The notes under the pieces: generated by a model
Databases searched by the model: none
What the model was told of the DNA's origin: nothing
The model's input: only the letters and a program-made list of their open reading frames with translations
In this document: piece after piece, positions 1 to 9,727 of the stretch
Layout of the letters: the number at the start of each line of letters is the position of its first letter
Numbering within the stretch: the stretch's first letter is position 1
Position numbers and translations under genes: made by a program
Assembly: GCA_035546335.1 (NCBI GenBank)
Contig: DATKDP010000111.1
Location: 62,001 to 126,000, forward strand
Length of the DNA: 64,000 nucleotides
Direction: 5' to 3'
Source of the DNA: DATKDP01 sp035546335
GTDB taxonomy: Bacteria > Acidobacteriota > Thermoanaerobaculia > Gp7-AA8

Positions 1-814
1 GCTCTCCCGTCTGTTCAATTACCGCTTCGAAGGCGATTCGACTCTGAAGGGTCACTCCCTCGGAAACCTTCTCCTCGCCGCGCTGGTCGACATCACCGGA
101 AGCTTCGACGGCGCGATCCTCGCCGCCTCCGAGGTCCTCGCGATCCGCGGCGAGATCTTCCCCTCGACGCTCTCGGATGTACGTCTTCGGGCGACCTGCG
201 CGGATGGAACGTCGCTGGTCGGTGAGCTCGAGATCAGCGGACACCGCCTCGGCGAGCAGGTCGCTCCGCGCCCGCACCATGCCCGCATCGTGAAGCTCGA
301 GATCGATCCTCCCGACGCGGAACCAGTCGAGCAGGCACTCGAGGCGATCCGGACGGCGGATCTGATTCTCATCGGTCCGGGATCGCTCTACACCTCGGTG
401 CTGCCGAATCTCGTGATCCGAAAGATCGCCGAAGCCCTGCGGCAGGCGCCCTCGCTCCGCGTCTACGTCTGCAACGTGATGACGCAGCCGGGTGAGACGG
501 ACGACTACACCGCGCAGGATCATCTCGCGGCGCTCATCGACCACGCCGGCCTCGTCGTCGACGCCATGATCCTCAACGGCCGCAGGCCATCGCAGGCGAT
601 CCTCGCGCTCTATGCGTCGCAGAATCAGTTCCCCGTCGAATCCGACGCCGATACCATCCGCGAGCTGGGAGTCACCCCCTTCTTCGGCGACATCATTTCC
701 GAGGGCAACTATCTCCGCCACGATCCGACAGCGCTGGTCGAGACGATCTTCCGCTTCTACGATCGCTACGGCCGGCGCATCGATGATCTCCGCCGCGGCC
801 GCGCCGACGCCTGA
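1..814 (+). CDS. YvcK/CofD-like gluconeogenesis factor, 3' part
   Basis: This gene enters from the left edge; the reading frame is open from base 2 and stops at 812-814, leaving about 270 residues. GHSLGNLLLAAL near the start, GPGSLYTSVLPNL in the middle and NVMTQPGETDDYTAQDHL further on are hallmark blocks of the YvcK/CofD-like family. YvcK proteins bind UDP-sugars and are needed for growth and correct cell shape on gluconeogenic carbon sources; they share the CofD fold but are not thought to make F420. Its position upstream of glmU, which makes UDP-GlcNAc, fits that UDP-sugar link, although an antitoxin gene and a 450-base repeat spacer lie between. An internal ATG at 290 is not the true start because strong family similarity continues upstream of it. 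Confidence 0.85.
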   Translation, partial: LSRLFNYRFEGDSTLKGHSLGNLLLAALVDITGSFDGAILAASEVLAIRGEIFPSTLSDVRLRATCADGTSLVGELEISGHRLGEQVAPRPHHARIVKLEIDPPDAEPVEQALEAIRTADLILIGPGSLYTSVLPNLVIRKIAEALRQAPSLRVYVCNVMTQPGETDDYTAQDHLAALIDHAGLVVDAMILNGRRPSQAILALYASQNQFPVESDADTIRELGVTPFFGDIISEGNYLRHDPTALVETIFRFYDRYGRRIDDLRRGRADA

Positions 815-871
815 TCGGCCTGGTCGTCGAGGAATTTCAGGCTTCGCGGCTGGCTGGTATGCAGAACGCGA

Positions 872-1041
872 CCCCTCACCCCTGACCCCTCTCCCCCTGG
901 TCCTATCGTCCCGCTCGCGAAGATCGTCGTGGGGAGAGGGGCACCGCCGCCCCGTGGTACGGAGATCCTTCCCCTCTCCCCACGACGATCTCGACTACGA
1001 AGCACCATGTGACCATGGGGAGAGGGGTCAGGGGTGAGGGG
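872..1041. repeat. Family A palindromic element, full copy
   Basis: A 170-bp element bounded by a perfect 25-bp terminal inverted repeat (872-896 with 1017-1041). It contains a second perfect 20-bp inverted repeat (922-941 with 971-990; arm GATCGTCGTGGGGAGAGGGG). Its right half recurs inverted at 17722-17813. It carries no gene; ORFs across it are products of the GC-rich palindrome. Confidence 0.9.
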
Positions 1042-1139
1042 CCATGAGCGCGCCCGGTTCACCGAGGTACGATCCGAAGACGTGAGACGGCAGATTCGAG
1101 GCAGTGATCGACCTCCCCTGGATGCCCGCCTGCTGTCAT

Positions 1140-1190
1140 ATGGTTCACCGAGTCGTCCGTCACAGGGCCGAAGATCGGAATCTACGGCCA
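1140..1190. repeat. Family H short dispersed repeat, copy 1
   Basis: About 45 bp centred on the near-palindrome GGGCCGAAGATCGGAATCT. It is matched on the opposite strand at 31199-31252 with a few mismatches. It lies between the family A element and the antitoxin gene. Confidence 0.7.
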
Positions 1191-1244
1191 CGAAGGCCCG
1201 TCGAAAGTAATGCCGTCGGGAAGTGCCATCCATGCCGTTGGGGT

Positions 1245-1250
1245 TAGAAT
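1245..1250 (+). promoter_or_regulatory. -10 element TAGAAT of antitoxin gene
   Basis: TAGAAT sits 12 bases before the antitoxin ATG, giving a very short or absent leader. The second antitoxin gene of this window (57747) has the same GG(G/T)TTAGAATGA context. No convincing -35 hexamer is visible. Confidence 0.45.
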
Positions 1251-1262
1251 GATCATCAGGCC

Positions 1263-1481
1263 ATGCACATCGCATCTGGAAAAGTGGTGAACGGACGGGT
1301 GGTCGTCGATGGTGACCTTCCTGAAGGCGCGGATGTCACGCTCCTGGCGTTCGACGGTGAAGAGACCTTCGAGGTTGATGCCGCGCTAGAAGCAGTGCTT
1401 CTCGAGTCCATTGCGCAGGGTGAGCGGGGCGAGACGATCACGGTTGAGGATCTCCTCCGCGAGATGCGCAGCCGTGAATGA
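1263..1481 (+). CDS. ParE/RelE-partner antitoxin, orphan
   Basis: A 72-residue acidic protein. It starts with a short beta-rich segment (residues 2-20, MHIASGKVVNGRVVVDG) containing LPEGADVTLLAFD, followed by helices ending in GERGETITVEDLLREM. It is clearly homologous to the antitoxin at 57747-57968, which precedes a recognisable ParE-like toxin. The family neutralises the RelE/ParE toxin encoded just downstream. Here the expected toxin is missing: an ATGA overlap at 1478 begins MSDPLPVETH, which looks like a toxin N-terminus, but the frame then runs out of family similarity and glmU starts 31 bases later. The antitoxin therefore appears orphaned. The role is inferred from this paralogy and gene order. 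Confidence 0.6.
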   Translation: MHIASGKVVNGRVVVDGDLPEGADVTLLAFDGEETFEVDAALEAVLLESIAQGERGETITVEDLLREMRSRE

Positions 1482-1508
1482 GCGATCCACTTCCCGTCGA
1501 GACTCACG
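1478..1508 (+). pseudogene. Toxin N-terminal stub
   Basis: The ATG at 1478 overlaps the antitoxin stop in the ATGA manner typical of these operons. The first ten codons read MSDPLPVETH, which resembles the start of ParE-family toxins (compare VSRPLETVFT at 57965). After that the sequence is the glmU start region. I infer that a deletion removed the rest of the toxin and placed glmU against the antitoxin; ten residues are thin evidence. Confidence 0.35.
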
Positions 1509-2897
1509 ATGTCAGACGACACGATCGAAGTTGTCATCCTCGCCGCCGGGCTCGGCACGCGGATGAAGTCATCGAAGATCAAAATCCTTCATCGTGCTGG
1601 CGGACGGGCGCTCATCGACTATGTTCTCGATCTCGCCGCCGCAGTCTCGAACCGACCCCCGATCGTGGTCATCGGCCATCAGCGCGAAGCGGTTCAGCAG
1701 CACTGCGGCGCGCGGGCACGTTACGCCATTCAGGACGAGCAGCTCGGAACTGGACACGCGCTGCTTCAGGCGGCGCCGCTCATCGAGGAGACCGCCCGCG
1801 ACGTTCCGGTCCTGGTGCTCTCCGGCGACGTGCCTCTCACACGCCGGGAGACGCTGGAGCGGCTCTTTGCGATGCACCGCGACGGCGCGAATGCGGCGAC
1901 GCTGGTATCGATGATCCCCGACGATCCCGGACGGTACGGCAGAGTCGTTCGCGACGGATCGGGCCGGGTCGTGCGGATCGTCGAGCTGAAGGACTCCAGC
2001 GAGGCAGAGAAGGCGATTCGCGAAGTCAACGGCGGGATCTATCTGTTTCAGTCGCGCGATCTCTTCCGCATTCTCCGCTCCCTCTCGACCGACAACGCGC
2101 AGGGGGAGTACTACCTGACCGATGTCATCGCAGCGCTCGTACGCGACGGAAGAAGGGTCGAAGCACTCGTCGTCATCGATCCGGCCGAGGCGTTCGGCGT
2201 GAACTCCCGCGCCGAGCTGGCGGCGGCGGAGAAGGAGTTGATGCGCCGCCACGTGACGCAGCTGATGGACGACGGTGTGACGTTCCGAGATCCCGATTCG
2301 GTGCTCGTCGAGACGACGGTCAGGATCGGCGCGGATACGATCGTCTATCCCTTCGCCGTCCTCGAGGGAGAGACGACGATCGGCCGAGACTGTGAGATCG
2401 GTCCTGCGGTCCACCTGCGCAACGTACGCATTGCCGACCGCGGGACCATCCGCACTGGAACCGTGGCCGAGGAGACGTCCATCGGCGAGGATGCGTCCGT
2501 CGGCCCCCACGCCCATCTGCGTCCCGGCACGATCCTCGGAGCCCGCGTGAAGATCGGCAACTTCGTCGAGACGAAGAAGGCGATCTTCGGCGACGACACC
2601 AAGGCCTCGCATCTGTCCTACATCGGCGATGCCGAGATCGGCGCGAGGGTCAACATCGGCGCGGGAACGATCACCTGCAACTACGACGGCGTGCGCAAGC
2701 ACAAGACGATTCTCGAAGAGGACGTTTTCATCGGCTCCGACTCGCAGCTCATCGCTCCGGTTCGCGTCGGGAAGGGAGCCTACGTCGGTGCCGGCTCGAC
2801 GATCACCAAAGACGTTCCCGCCGGCGCGCTCTCGCTGTCGCGGATGCCCCAGAAGACGATCGAAGGGTGGGCGGACCGCAGGCGCAACGAGAAGTGA
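1509..2897 (+). CDS. glmU: Bifunctional GlcNAc-1-P uridylyltransferase / GlcN-1-P acetyltransferase
   Basis: A 462-residue GlmU of normal length. The protein acetylates glucosamine-1-phosphate and couples it to UTP, giving UDP-GlcNAc for peptidoglycan and lipopolysaccharide. The N-terminal nucleotidyltransferase half shows LAAGLGTRMKSSKIK (residues 10-25) and LSGDVPL. The C-terminal half (from about residue 250) is a left-handed beta-helix of hexapeptide repeats, with RPGTILGARVKIGNFVE and NIGAGTITCNYDG. His368 in KASHLSYIGD aligns with the catalytic His of the acetyltransferase site. The start ATG is followed by a typical N-terminus (MSDDTIEVVILAAG). Toxin-like stub sequence lies directly upstream. 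Confidence 0.96.
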   Translation: MSDDTIEVVILAAGLGTRMKSSKIKILHRAGGRALIDYVLDLAAAVSNRPPIVVIGHQREAVQQHCGARARYAIQDEQLGTGHALLQAAPLIEETARDVPVLVLSGDVPLTRRETLERLFAMHRDGANAATLVSMIPDDPGRYGRVVRDGSGRVVRIVELKDSSEAEKAIREVNGGIYLFQSRDLFRILRSLSTDNAQGEYYLTDVIAALVRDGRRVEALVVIDPAEAFGVNSRAELAAAEKELMRRHVTQLMDDGVTFRDPDSVLVETTVRIGADTIVYPFAVLEGETTIGRDCEIGPAVHLRNVRIADRGTIRTGTVAEETSIGEDASVGPHAHLRPGTILGARVKIGNFVETKKAIFGDDTKASHLSYIGDAEIGARVNIGAGTITCNYDGVRKHKTILEEDVFIGSDSQLIAPVRVGKGAYVGAGSTITKDVPAGALSLSRMPQKTIEGWADRRRNEK

Positions 2898-2923
2898 GGG
2901 AGAGCGGGCGTCCCGCGCCCGCC
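2898..2923. repeat. Family D 26-bp palindrome, copy 1
   Basis: The core GCGGGCGTCCCGCGCCCGC can fold into a GC-rich hairpin. It begins on the base after the glmU stop codon. Other copies are at 21698, 27382, 27459, 27563 (inverted), 27625 (inverted), 42069, and a half copy at 14961. Confidence 0.85.
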
Positions 2924-3020
2924 GCGCGTGGGGGCACATTTCTACACGCGTTGGGGTGTCGCGAGAATGGAGGCGAAGCGCTACGCTTCGCCCTACGATC
3001 CATCCACGTAGACCCGCAGG

Positions 3021-3638
3021 TCAGGGATTCGCCAGTCTTCCGGCGATCAGCAGCGCCTCCGGAACGGTGAACTGATCCTCGGGGCCGAGGATGTCTTCCC
3101 GCAGTAGGTCCCAGGCGGCACGCTCTTTCTCATCCTGTGAGGCGGCGGTGAAGTTCAGCTCGCACTCTTCGCCGATGTACCGGGAGCCTTCGCGGATCGG
3201 GAGGCCGAAGGTGCGGCAGACCAGTGGACGGAATTCGTAGATGCTGCAGCGCCCTTCGTCGTCGAGAGCGGGGCAGGGAAGGTTCTCGGTTCGCTCGAAG
3301 AACGCCTCGCGCTCCGCCTCGCTCACCTCGCGCAGATTCGGGTGATCAGTTGCCGCTGCGACCGCCTCCGCCCTGGCCAGAATCGTCTCGCGCACCGCAG
3401 GGTCGAGTCGCGGAAGCGCCTCGGCGATTACCGCGACATCGGCGGCTCCGATCTCGAACAGGCCGTGGCAGCACATCGTGCAGGCGATCCCGCAACGCAG
3501 ATTCTGCGGCTGCTCGGCGACCACGGCGTCGAAGTGCTCGCCGGCCTCGCGGAGGATGTCTTTGAACGAGTCGCCCACGTCCGGCGGTAAGGAGCGGTTC
3601 GGGGACGAAATTCCGGTGAAGATTCCGGCCGCTCCCAA
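3021..3638 (-). CDS. YkgJ-like cysteine-cluster (Zn/Fe-chelating) protein
   Basis: A protein of up to 205 residues with CGIACTMCC (Cys49, 53, 56, 57) and further cysteines at 122, 131, 141 and 159. The block CPALDDEGRCSIYEFRPLVC is the signature of the CxxCxxCC (YkgJ, UPF0153) family, thought to bind a metal or Fe-S cluster; the cellular role is not established. It is transcribed divergently from the ATP synthase operon. The start is uncertain: the frame opens with TTG at 3638 without a clear ribosome site, and a GTG at residue 21 (3578) is an alternative that would leave all cysteines intact. Confidence 0.7.
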   Translation of the reverse strand: MGAAGIFTGISSPNRSLPPDVGDSFKDILREAGEHFDAVVAEQPQNLRCGIACTMCCHGLFEIGAADVAVIAEALPRLDPAVRETILARAEAVAAATDHPNLREVSEAEREAFFERTENLPCPALDDEGRCSIYEFRPLVCRTFGLPIREGSRYIGEECELNFTAASQDEKERAAWDLLREDILGPEDQFTVPEALLIAGRLANP

Positions 3639-3641
3639 TTA

Positions 3642-3670
3642 TTGATTCCGCCGTGCGGCTGTGCTATACA
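3642..3670 (+). promoter_or_regulatory. Promoter of the ATP synthase operon
   Basis: TTGATT (3642-3647), a 17-base spacer, then TATACA (3665-3670), a close match to a housekeeping sigma promoter. Transcription would begin near 3677. This excludes an upstream in-frame start at 3653 for the first gene and supports ATG 3746. Confidence 0.65.
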
Positions 3671-3745
3671 GCGGCACTCTGGAGGCGCTTCTCGTGCCCC
3701 GGTTCCACCTTCACGCAGCACAGGTGTTTTTCCACCGCTGACAAC

Positions 3746-4183
3746 ATGCAGATCGACCTGACGCCCGATCCCTCTCTGCTCGTGATCATCGCCATCTTCG
3801 TGGCGAATTACTTCGTCGTCCGCAAGTGGTTCCTCCGCCCCATCAATCAGATTCTGACCGATCGCGAGGGGGAGATCCGCGGGGCGGAGAAGCGCTACGA
3901 GGAATCGCTGGCGAAATTCAATCTCGCCGTGGCCGAGATGGAAGAGAAGCTCCATCACGCAAAGCGGGAAGGAAGCGAAGTACGCGAGAGGGAGCGGAGC
4001 GAAGCCCTCGAGCAGCGCCAGCAGGTGATCCGGAAGACGCGCGCCGAAGCCGAAGCGATCGTCGCGACAGCGGACGAAGAGCTCCGTGCCGAGGTGGGGC
4101 GGGCAAAGGAGATGGTCGTCCGCGAGGCGGACGAGCTCGCCCGGATGGCCGCGGAAAGGATCCTGGGGAGGAAACTGGCATGA
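3746..4183 (+). CDS. F0F1 ATP synthase subunit b' (peripheral stalk)
   Basis: A 145-residue protein with one N-terminal membrane helix (about residues 8-26, LLVIIAIFVANYFVV) followed by a long charged coiled coil rich in Glu, Arg and Ala. This is the classic shape of the ATP synthase stator subunit b. It is followed directly by a second b-type gene, so the two probably form a b/b' heterodimer as in cyanobacteria and several other phyla. ATG 3746 is chosen because the longer frame would extend upstream of the promoter's transcription start and adds unlikely residues. Its stop overlaps the next start (ATGA). Confidence 0.85.
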   Translation: MQIDLTPDPSLLVIIAIFVANYFVVRKWFLRPINQILTDREGEIRGAEKRYEESLAKFNLAVAEMEEKLHHAKREGSEVRERERSEALEQRQQVIRKTRAEAEAIVATADEELRAEVGRAKEMVVREADELARMAAERILGRKLA

Positions 4184-4767
4184 GGCGGACTTTCCCCCTT
4201 CTCCTTCTTCTGCTCGTCGCGATCGCCCTCCCGTCGATCGGCGCCGAAACGGCTCACGGTGAAGAGCATCACGAGCCGACTTATTTCGGGATGCCCGCCT
4301 GGATTCTCAAGCTCGTGAATCTGATCCTTTTCGTCGGACTCCTCTCCTGGGTGCTGAAGGGACCTCTGGGAAAGGCGTTTCGCGAGCGGCGCGAGAACAT
4401 TCAGACCTCGCTGGCCGAGGCGAAAACACGGCGCGAGCGGGCGGACCGCCTGGCAGACGACATCCAGGCGCGGATGGAGCAGCTCGAGCGGGACGTTGCC
4501 GCAATTCTCGAGCGCGCCCGCGAAGAGGGAGAGCGGCAGAAGCGCGAGCTGATCGCCGCAACCGAGACGGAGGCGGCGAAGATTCTGGCGTCGGCGAAAA
4601 ACGAAGTTGCCGCGCGCGTGAAAATGGCGCGGAGCGAGCTGACCTCGCTCGCCGGAGAGGTGGCCACGACCCGTGCCGTCTCGCTCCTCCGGAGCACCAT
4701 CACCGAGGACGACCAGCGGAAGCTGTTCGAGGACAGCCTGCGTGAGGTCGAGGAGATGCCGTCATGA
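4180..4767 (+). CDS. atpF: F0F1 ATP synthase subunit b
   Basis: A 195-residue stator subunit. It has a Leu-rich signal-like N-terminus (about residues 1-22), a short His/Glu linker, a membrane helix near residues 38-57 (ILKLVNLILFVGLLSWVL) and a long coiled coil. The cleavable-looking leader ahead of the usual membrane helix is seen in b subunits of some Acidobacteria and deltaproteobacteria. It overlaps its neighbours by four bases on both sides, so translation is probably coupled along b'-b-delta. Confidence 0.85.
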   Translation: MRRTFPLLLLLLVAIALPSIGAETAHGEEHHEPTYFGMPAWILKLVNLILFVGLLSWVLKGPLGKAFRERRENIQTSLAEAKTRRERADRLADDIQARMEQLERDVAAILERAREEGERQKRELIAATETEAAKILASAKNEVAARVKMARSELTSLAGEVATTRAVSLLRSTITEDDQRKLFEDSLREVEEMPS

Positions 4768-5297
4768 TGCGCGGCTTCGCCAGGCCCTACGCGAGCGCGA
4801 TGATGCAGATCGCCGGGACGCCCGATCAGGCGAAAACGCTTCACGCCGAGGTCGAGCGCTTCGAGAAGGCGCGCCATTCGTCGGCGGAGCTCATCGACCT
4901 TTTCGACAGCCCGGCCATCGATCTGAAGAAGAAGGCGGCGATCATCGAGACGATCGCGAAGCGACTCGAGCTGTCCGACATCGCCCGGCGGCTCCTGCAG
5001 GTGCTGGCTCAGAACGACCGGATCAACTCGCTTCCGATCATCCTTCTGGTGTGGAACGAGATGATCAACGCGGCGCTGGGAGTCGTCGTCGCCCGTGTGC
5101 GGACGGCGCACGCTCTGAGCGCCGAGGAGCAGACGAGGCTTGCGGCATCGCTGGAGCGGAAGTTCGGACGCCGTGTCGATTTGTCGCTGGAGACCGATCC
5201 CTCGTTGCTGGCGGGCTTCGTGGCGCAGGTCGGGAGCGAGATCTACGACGCGTCGATCGCCGGAAGGATCAACAAATTTCGCGAATCATTGACATGA
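4764..5297 (+). CDS. atpH: F0F1 ATP synthase subunit delta
   Basis: A 177-residue OSCP/delta subunit, normal length. It caps the F1 head and links it to the b/b' stalk. Seen in the sequence: ARPYASAMMQIA at the N-terminus and the family's C-terminal block ending in VGSEIYDASIAGRINKFRESL. The start overlaps the stop of atpF (ATGA). It is followed by a short spacer and atpA. Confidence 0.92.
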   Translation: MMRGFARPYASAMMQIAGTPDQAKTLHAEVERFEKARHSSAELIDLFDSPAIDLKKKAAIIETIAKRLELSDIARRLLQVLAQNDRINSLPIILLVWNEMINAALGVVVARVRTAHALSAEEQTRLAASLERKFGRRVDLSLETDPSLLAGFVAQVGSEIYDASIAGRINKFRESLT

Positions 5298-5327
5298 GTC
5301 ATTTTTGACTAACTCGGGGAGAGACCT

Positions 5328-6869
<1,542 letters not shown>

Positions 6870-6872
6870 AGC

Positions 6873-7730
6873 GTGGCGAATACAATCGACATCAGGCGCC
6901 GCATCCGCAGCGTCAAGAACACGCAGCAGATCACGCGCGCCATGAAGATGGTGGCCGCGGCGAAGCTGCGACGGGCGCATGATCGCATCGTCGCCGCCCG
7001 CCCGTACTCTGCCGCGCTTCGCGAGGTTCTCGTCTCCGTCGCTACACGCGTCGAATCGGTCGAGCACCCGCTCCTGCGCGAGCGCGAGGAGAAGAGAGTC
7101 CTCTTCGTGATCGTCACTGCCGACAAGGGTCTCTGCGGTGCGTTCAATGCGAATGTGATCAAAGGGGCGACGAATACGCTGCGGGATCGGGATTGGCCTG
7201 AGGTCCAGTTGATTCCGATCGGACGGAAGGGAAACGACTTCTTCCGGCGCCGCCAGATCCCCATCCGCCATCAGGCGGTCAACATCTTCCAGGCGCTCGC
7301 GCTCGGCCATGCGACCGACATTGCGAAGACCATCTCGGACGACTTCGTCTCCGAAAAGGTCGACGCCGTCTACGTGATCTACAACGAGTTTCGCTCGGTG
7401 ATTCAGCAGACGCTCCGCATCGAGCGACTCCTTCCCCTCGAGCGGCTCTCCGAGGAGCAGGCGCTGGAAGCCGTCGAATATCTCTACGAGCCGTCACCGG
7501 AGCTGATCCTCCAGGAGCTGCTGCCGAAGCACATCGAGTTTCAGATCTATCGAATTCTTCTCGAGTCGGCCGCGGCCGAGCACGGCGCGCGCATGACGGC
7601 GATGGAGTCGGCGACCAAGAACGCTTCGGAGCTGATCGATTCACTCACCCTCACCTACAACCGGATCCGCCAGGCATCGATCACCAAGGAGATCATCGAG
7701 ATCGTGTCGGGGGCAGCAGCAGCAAAGTAA
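6873..7730 (+). CDS. atpG: F0F1 ATP synthase subunit gamma
   Basis: A 285-residue central-shaft subunit. The N-terminal helix (IRRRIRSVKNTQQITRAMKM) and the C-terminal helix (SLTLTYNRIRQASITKEIIE) form the conserved coiled-coil rotor, with a Rossmann-like domain between (LFVIVTADKGLCGAFN). Length and ends are normal. The three-base gap after atpA and 20-base gap before atpD fit one transcript. Confidence 0.96.
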   Translation: MANTIDIRRRIRSVKNTQQITRAMKMVAAAKLRRAHDRIVAARPYSAALREVLVSVATRVESVEHPLLREREEKRVLFVIVTADKGLCGAFNANVIKGATNTLRDRDWPEVQLIPIGRKGNDFFRRRQIPIRHQAVNIFQALALGHATDIAKTISDDFVSEKVDAVYVIYNEFRSVIQQTLRIERLLPLERLSEEQALEAVEYLYEPSPELILQELLPKHIEFQIYRILLESAAAEHGARMTAMESATKNASELIDSLTLTYNRIRQASITKEIIEIVSGAAAAK

Positions 7731-7750
7731 TCAGGATGGAGAGACCTCAT

Positions 7751-9220
7751 ATGGCAGACCAAAGCCCGAACGAGAGCAAAGCAAAGATCGGCCGCGTGGT
7801 GCAGATCATCGGCCCCGCCGTCGATATCGAGTTCGAGGAGGGACACCTCCCGCCGATTCCCAACGCCATCCGCATCCTCGACGAGGGGGAGCTCGGAAGG
7901 GTTCCCATCGACGTCATCGTCGAAGTCGCGCAGCACATCGGCGAATCCCAGGTCCGCTGCATCGCCATGAAGCCGACGGACGGAATGGTCCGCGGCATGA
8001 AAGCGATCGACCAGGGAGGGCCGATCTCCGTTCCAGTCGGACGCCAGACACTCGGGCGCATCCTCAACGTCATCGGCGAGCCGGTCGACGGGCTGGGCGA
8101 GGTGAAGGCCGAAGAGCGCTGGTCGATTCATCGCGAGCCGCCTCCGTTCGACGAGCAGTCGACCGAGATTGAATTGTTCGAGACGGGAATCAAGGTCATC
8201 GATCTTCTCGAGCCGTACACCAAGGGAGGCAAAACGGGTCTGTTCGGCGGCGCCGGAGTGGGCAAGACCGTTCTGATTCAGGAGCTGATCAACAATGTCG
8301 CCCGCCAGCACGGCGGATTCTCCGTCTTCGCCGGGGTCGGCGAGCGGACCCGCGAAGGGAACGACCTCTACCTCGAGTTCAGCGAGACCGGCGTCATCGT
8401 TCCCGGTGATTCGGAGAAGTCGAAGGCCGCGCTGATCTACGGGCAGATGACCGAGCCGCCGGGAGCGCGACTCCGCGTCGGCCTCACGGGGCTGACGGTC
8501 GCCGAGTACTTCCGCGACGTCGAGCATCAAGACGTGCTGCTCTTCATCGACAACATCTTTCGCTTCACCCAGGCGGGCTCGGAGGTTTCGGCGCTTCTCG
8601 GACGCATGCCGTCGGCCGTCGGCTACCAGCCGAACCTGGCCACGGAAATGGGCGAGCTGCAGGAACGGATCACCTCGACGAAGACGGGCTCGATCACCTC
8701 GGTCCAGGCGATCTACGTTCCCGCGGACGACCTGACCGACCCCGCTCCTGCGACGGCCTTCGCCCATCTCGACGCGACCACGGTTCTCTCGCGCCAGATC
8801 GCCGAGCTCGGAATCTATCCCGCCGTCGATCCGCTCGCCTCCACCTCCAAGATCCTTGACCCGCGCATTCTCGGCGACGAGCACTACAACACCGCCCGCG
8901 CCGTTCAGGCGGTTCTGCAGAAGTACAAGGACCTGCAGGACATCATCGCTATCCTGGGCATCGACGAGCTCTCGGAAGAGGACAAGATCATCGTCGCCCG
9001 AGCGCGCAAGATCCAGCGCTTCCTCTCCCAGCCGTTCTTCGTCGCCGAGCAGTTCACGGGGCTGAAAGGGAAATACGTCAAGATCGCCGACACCATCCGC
9101 GGCTTCAAGGAGCTGGTCGAAGGGAAGCACGACGAGGTGCCGGAGCAGGCCTTCTACCTTCAGGGGACGATCGAGGAAGTGCGCGAGACTGCGGAACGGA
9201 TGAAGAACGAGGCGGCCTAG
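7751..9220 (+). CDS. atpD: F0F1 ATP synthase subunit beta
   Basis: A 489-residue catalytic subunit. The P-loop GGAGVGKT has Lys at residue 172, and GERTREGNDLY and the DELSEEDK motif near the C-terminus are present. ATG 7751 is preferred over ATG 7736 because GGAGAG at 7738-7743 is an ideal ribosome site for 7751. A similar GAGAGACCT leader precedes atpA. Confidence 0.97.
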   Translation: MADQSPNESKAKIGRVVQIIGPAVDIEFEEGHLPPIPNAIRILDEGELGRVPIDVIVEVAQHIGESQVRCIAMKPTDGMVRGMKAIDQGGPISVPVGRQTLGRILNVIGEPVDGLGEVKAEERWSIHREPPPFDEQSTEIELFETGIKVIDLLEPYTKGGKTGLFGGAGVGKTVLIQELINNVARQHGGFSVFAGVGERTREGNDLYLEFSETGVIVPGDSEKSKAALIYGQMTEPPGARLRVGLTGLTVAEYFRDVEHQDVLLFIDNIFRFTQAGSEVSALLGRMPSAVGYQPNLATEMGELQERITSTKTGSITSVQAIYVPADDLTDPAPATAFAHLDATTVLSRQIAELGIYPAVDPLASTSKILDPRILGDEHYNTARAVQAVLQKYKDLQDIIAILGIDELSEEDKIIVARARKIQRFLSQPFFVAEQFTGLKGKYVKIADTIRGFKELVEGKHDEVPEQAFYLQGTIEEVRETAERMKNEAA

Positions 9221-9224
9221 GACG

Positions 9225-9650
9225 ATGGCGGATCAGACAGGCAAACTCCGGCTCACCCTGGTCACCAGGGAGAGGAAGCTTCTCGATCTCGACGTCGAGG
9301 AAGTCGTCCTTCCGGGAATCGAGGGGTATTTCGGAGTCCTTCCGGGGCACACACCTTTGCTCGCGATGTTGCGCATCGGTGCGCTGACCTATCGCGCCGC
9401 CGGGAAGGAGACGCAGCTCGTTCTCTCCTGGGGATTCGTCGAGGTACTTCCCGATCGGGTGATCGTTCTCGCCGAGGTTGCCTTCACCTCGCAGGAGATC
9501 GATCCGGCCACGGCCGAGCGGGAGCTGCGGGACGCCGAGCGGGAGCTGGCAGCGCTCGCTTCGCACGACGAAGGATTTGCGAGGGCCGAGGCGAAGCTGG
9601 AGGAATCGATCGCCAAGATCCAGGTGGCGACAGGGCGCATTCCGCACTGA
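9225..9650 (+). CDS. atpC: F0F1 ATP synthase subunit epsilon
   Basis: A 141-residue epsilon subunit. The N-terminal beta-sandwich includes the family block LPGIEGYFGVLPGHTPLLAML, and a C-terminal two-helix arm follows (EIDPATAERELRDAERELAAL). It regulates ATP hydrolysis in the rotor. It is the last gene of the operon; no a (atpB) or c (atpE) gene is present before or after the cluster, so these must lie elsewhere in the genome. Confidence 0.93.
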   Translation: MADQTGKLRLTLVTRERKLLDLDVEEVVLPGIEGYFGVLPGHTPLLAMLRIGALTYRAAGKETQLVLSWGFVEVLPDRVIVLAEVAFTSQEIDPATAERELRDAERELAALASHDEGFARAEAKLEESIAKIQVATGRIPH

Positions 9651-9727
9651 GGAGCGCTTCGGGTTCGGGGCCAGGCAGGTCATCTCGAGAAGCTGTAGGC
9701 GCTTACGGTTTTCTGAACGACAAAGTT

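Noticed and set aside
766..1275. A 169-codon minus-strand frame and overlapping plus frames
   Set aside because: The sequence is the family A palindrome; both strands give similar low-complexity peptides.
3653..3745. Upstream extension of the first ATP synthase gene
   Set aside because: The extended frame starts between the -35/-10 promoter and the predicted start point, and adds non-family residues.
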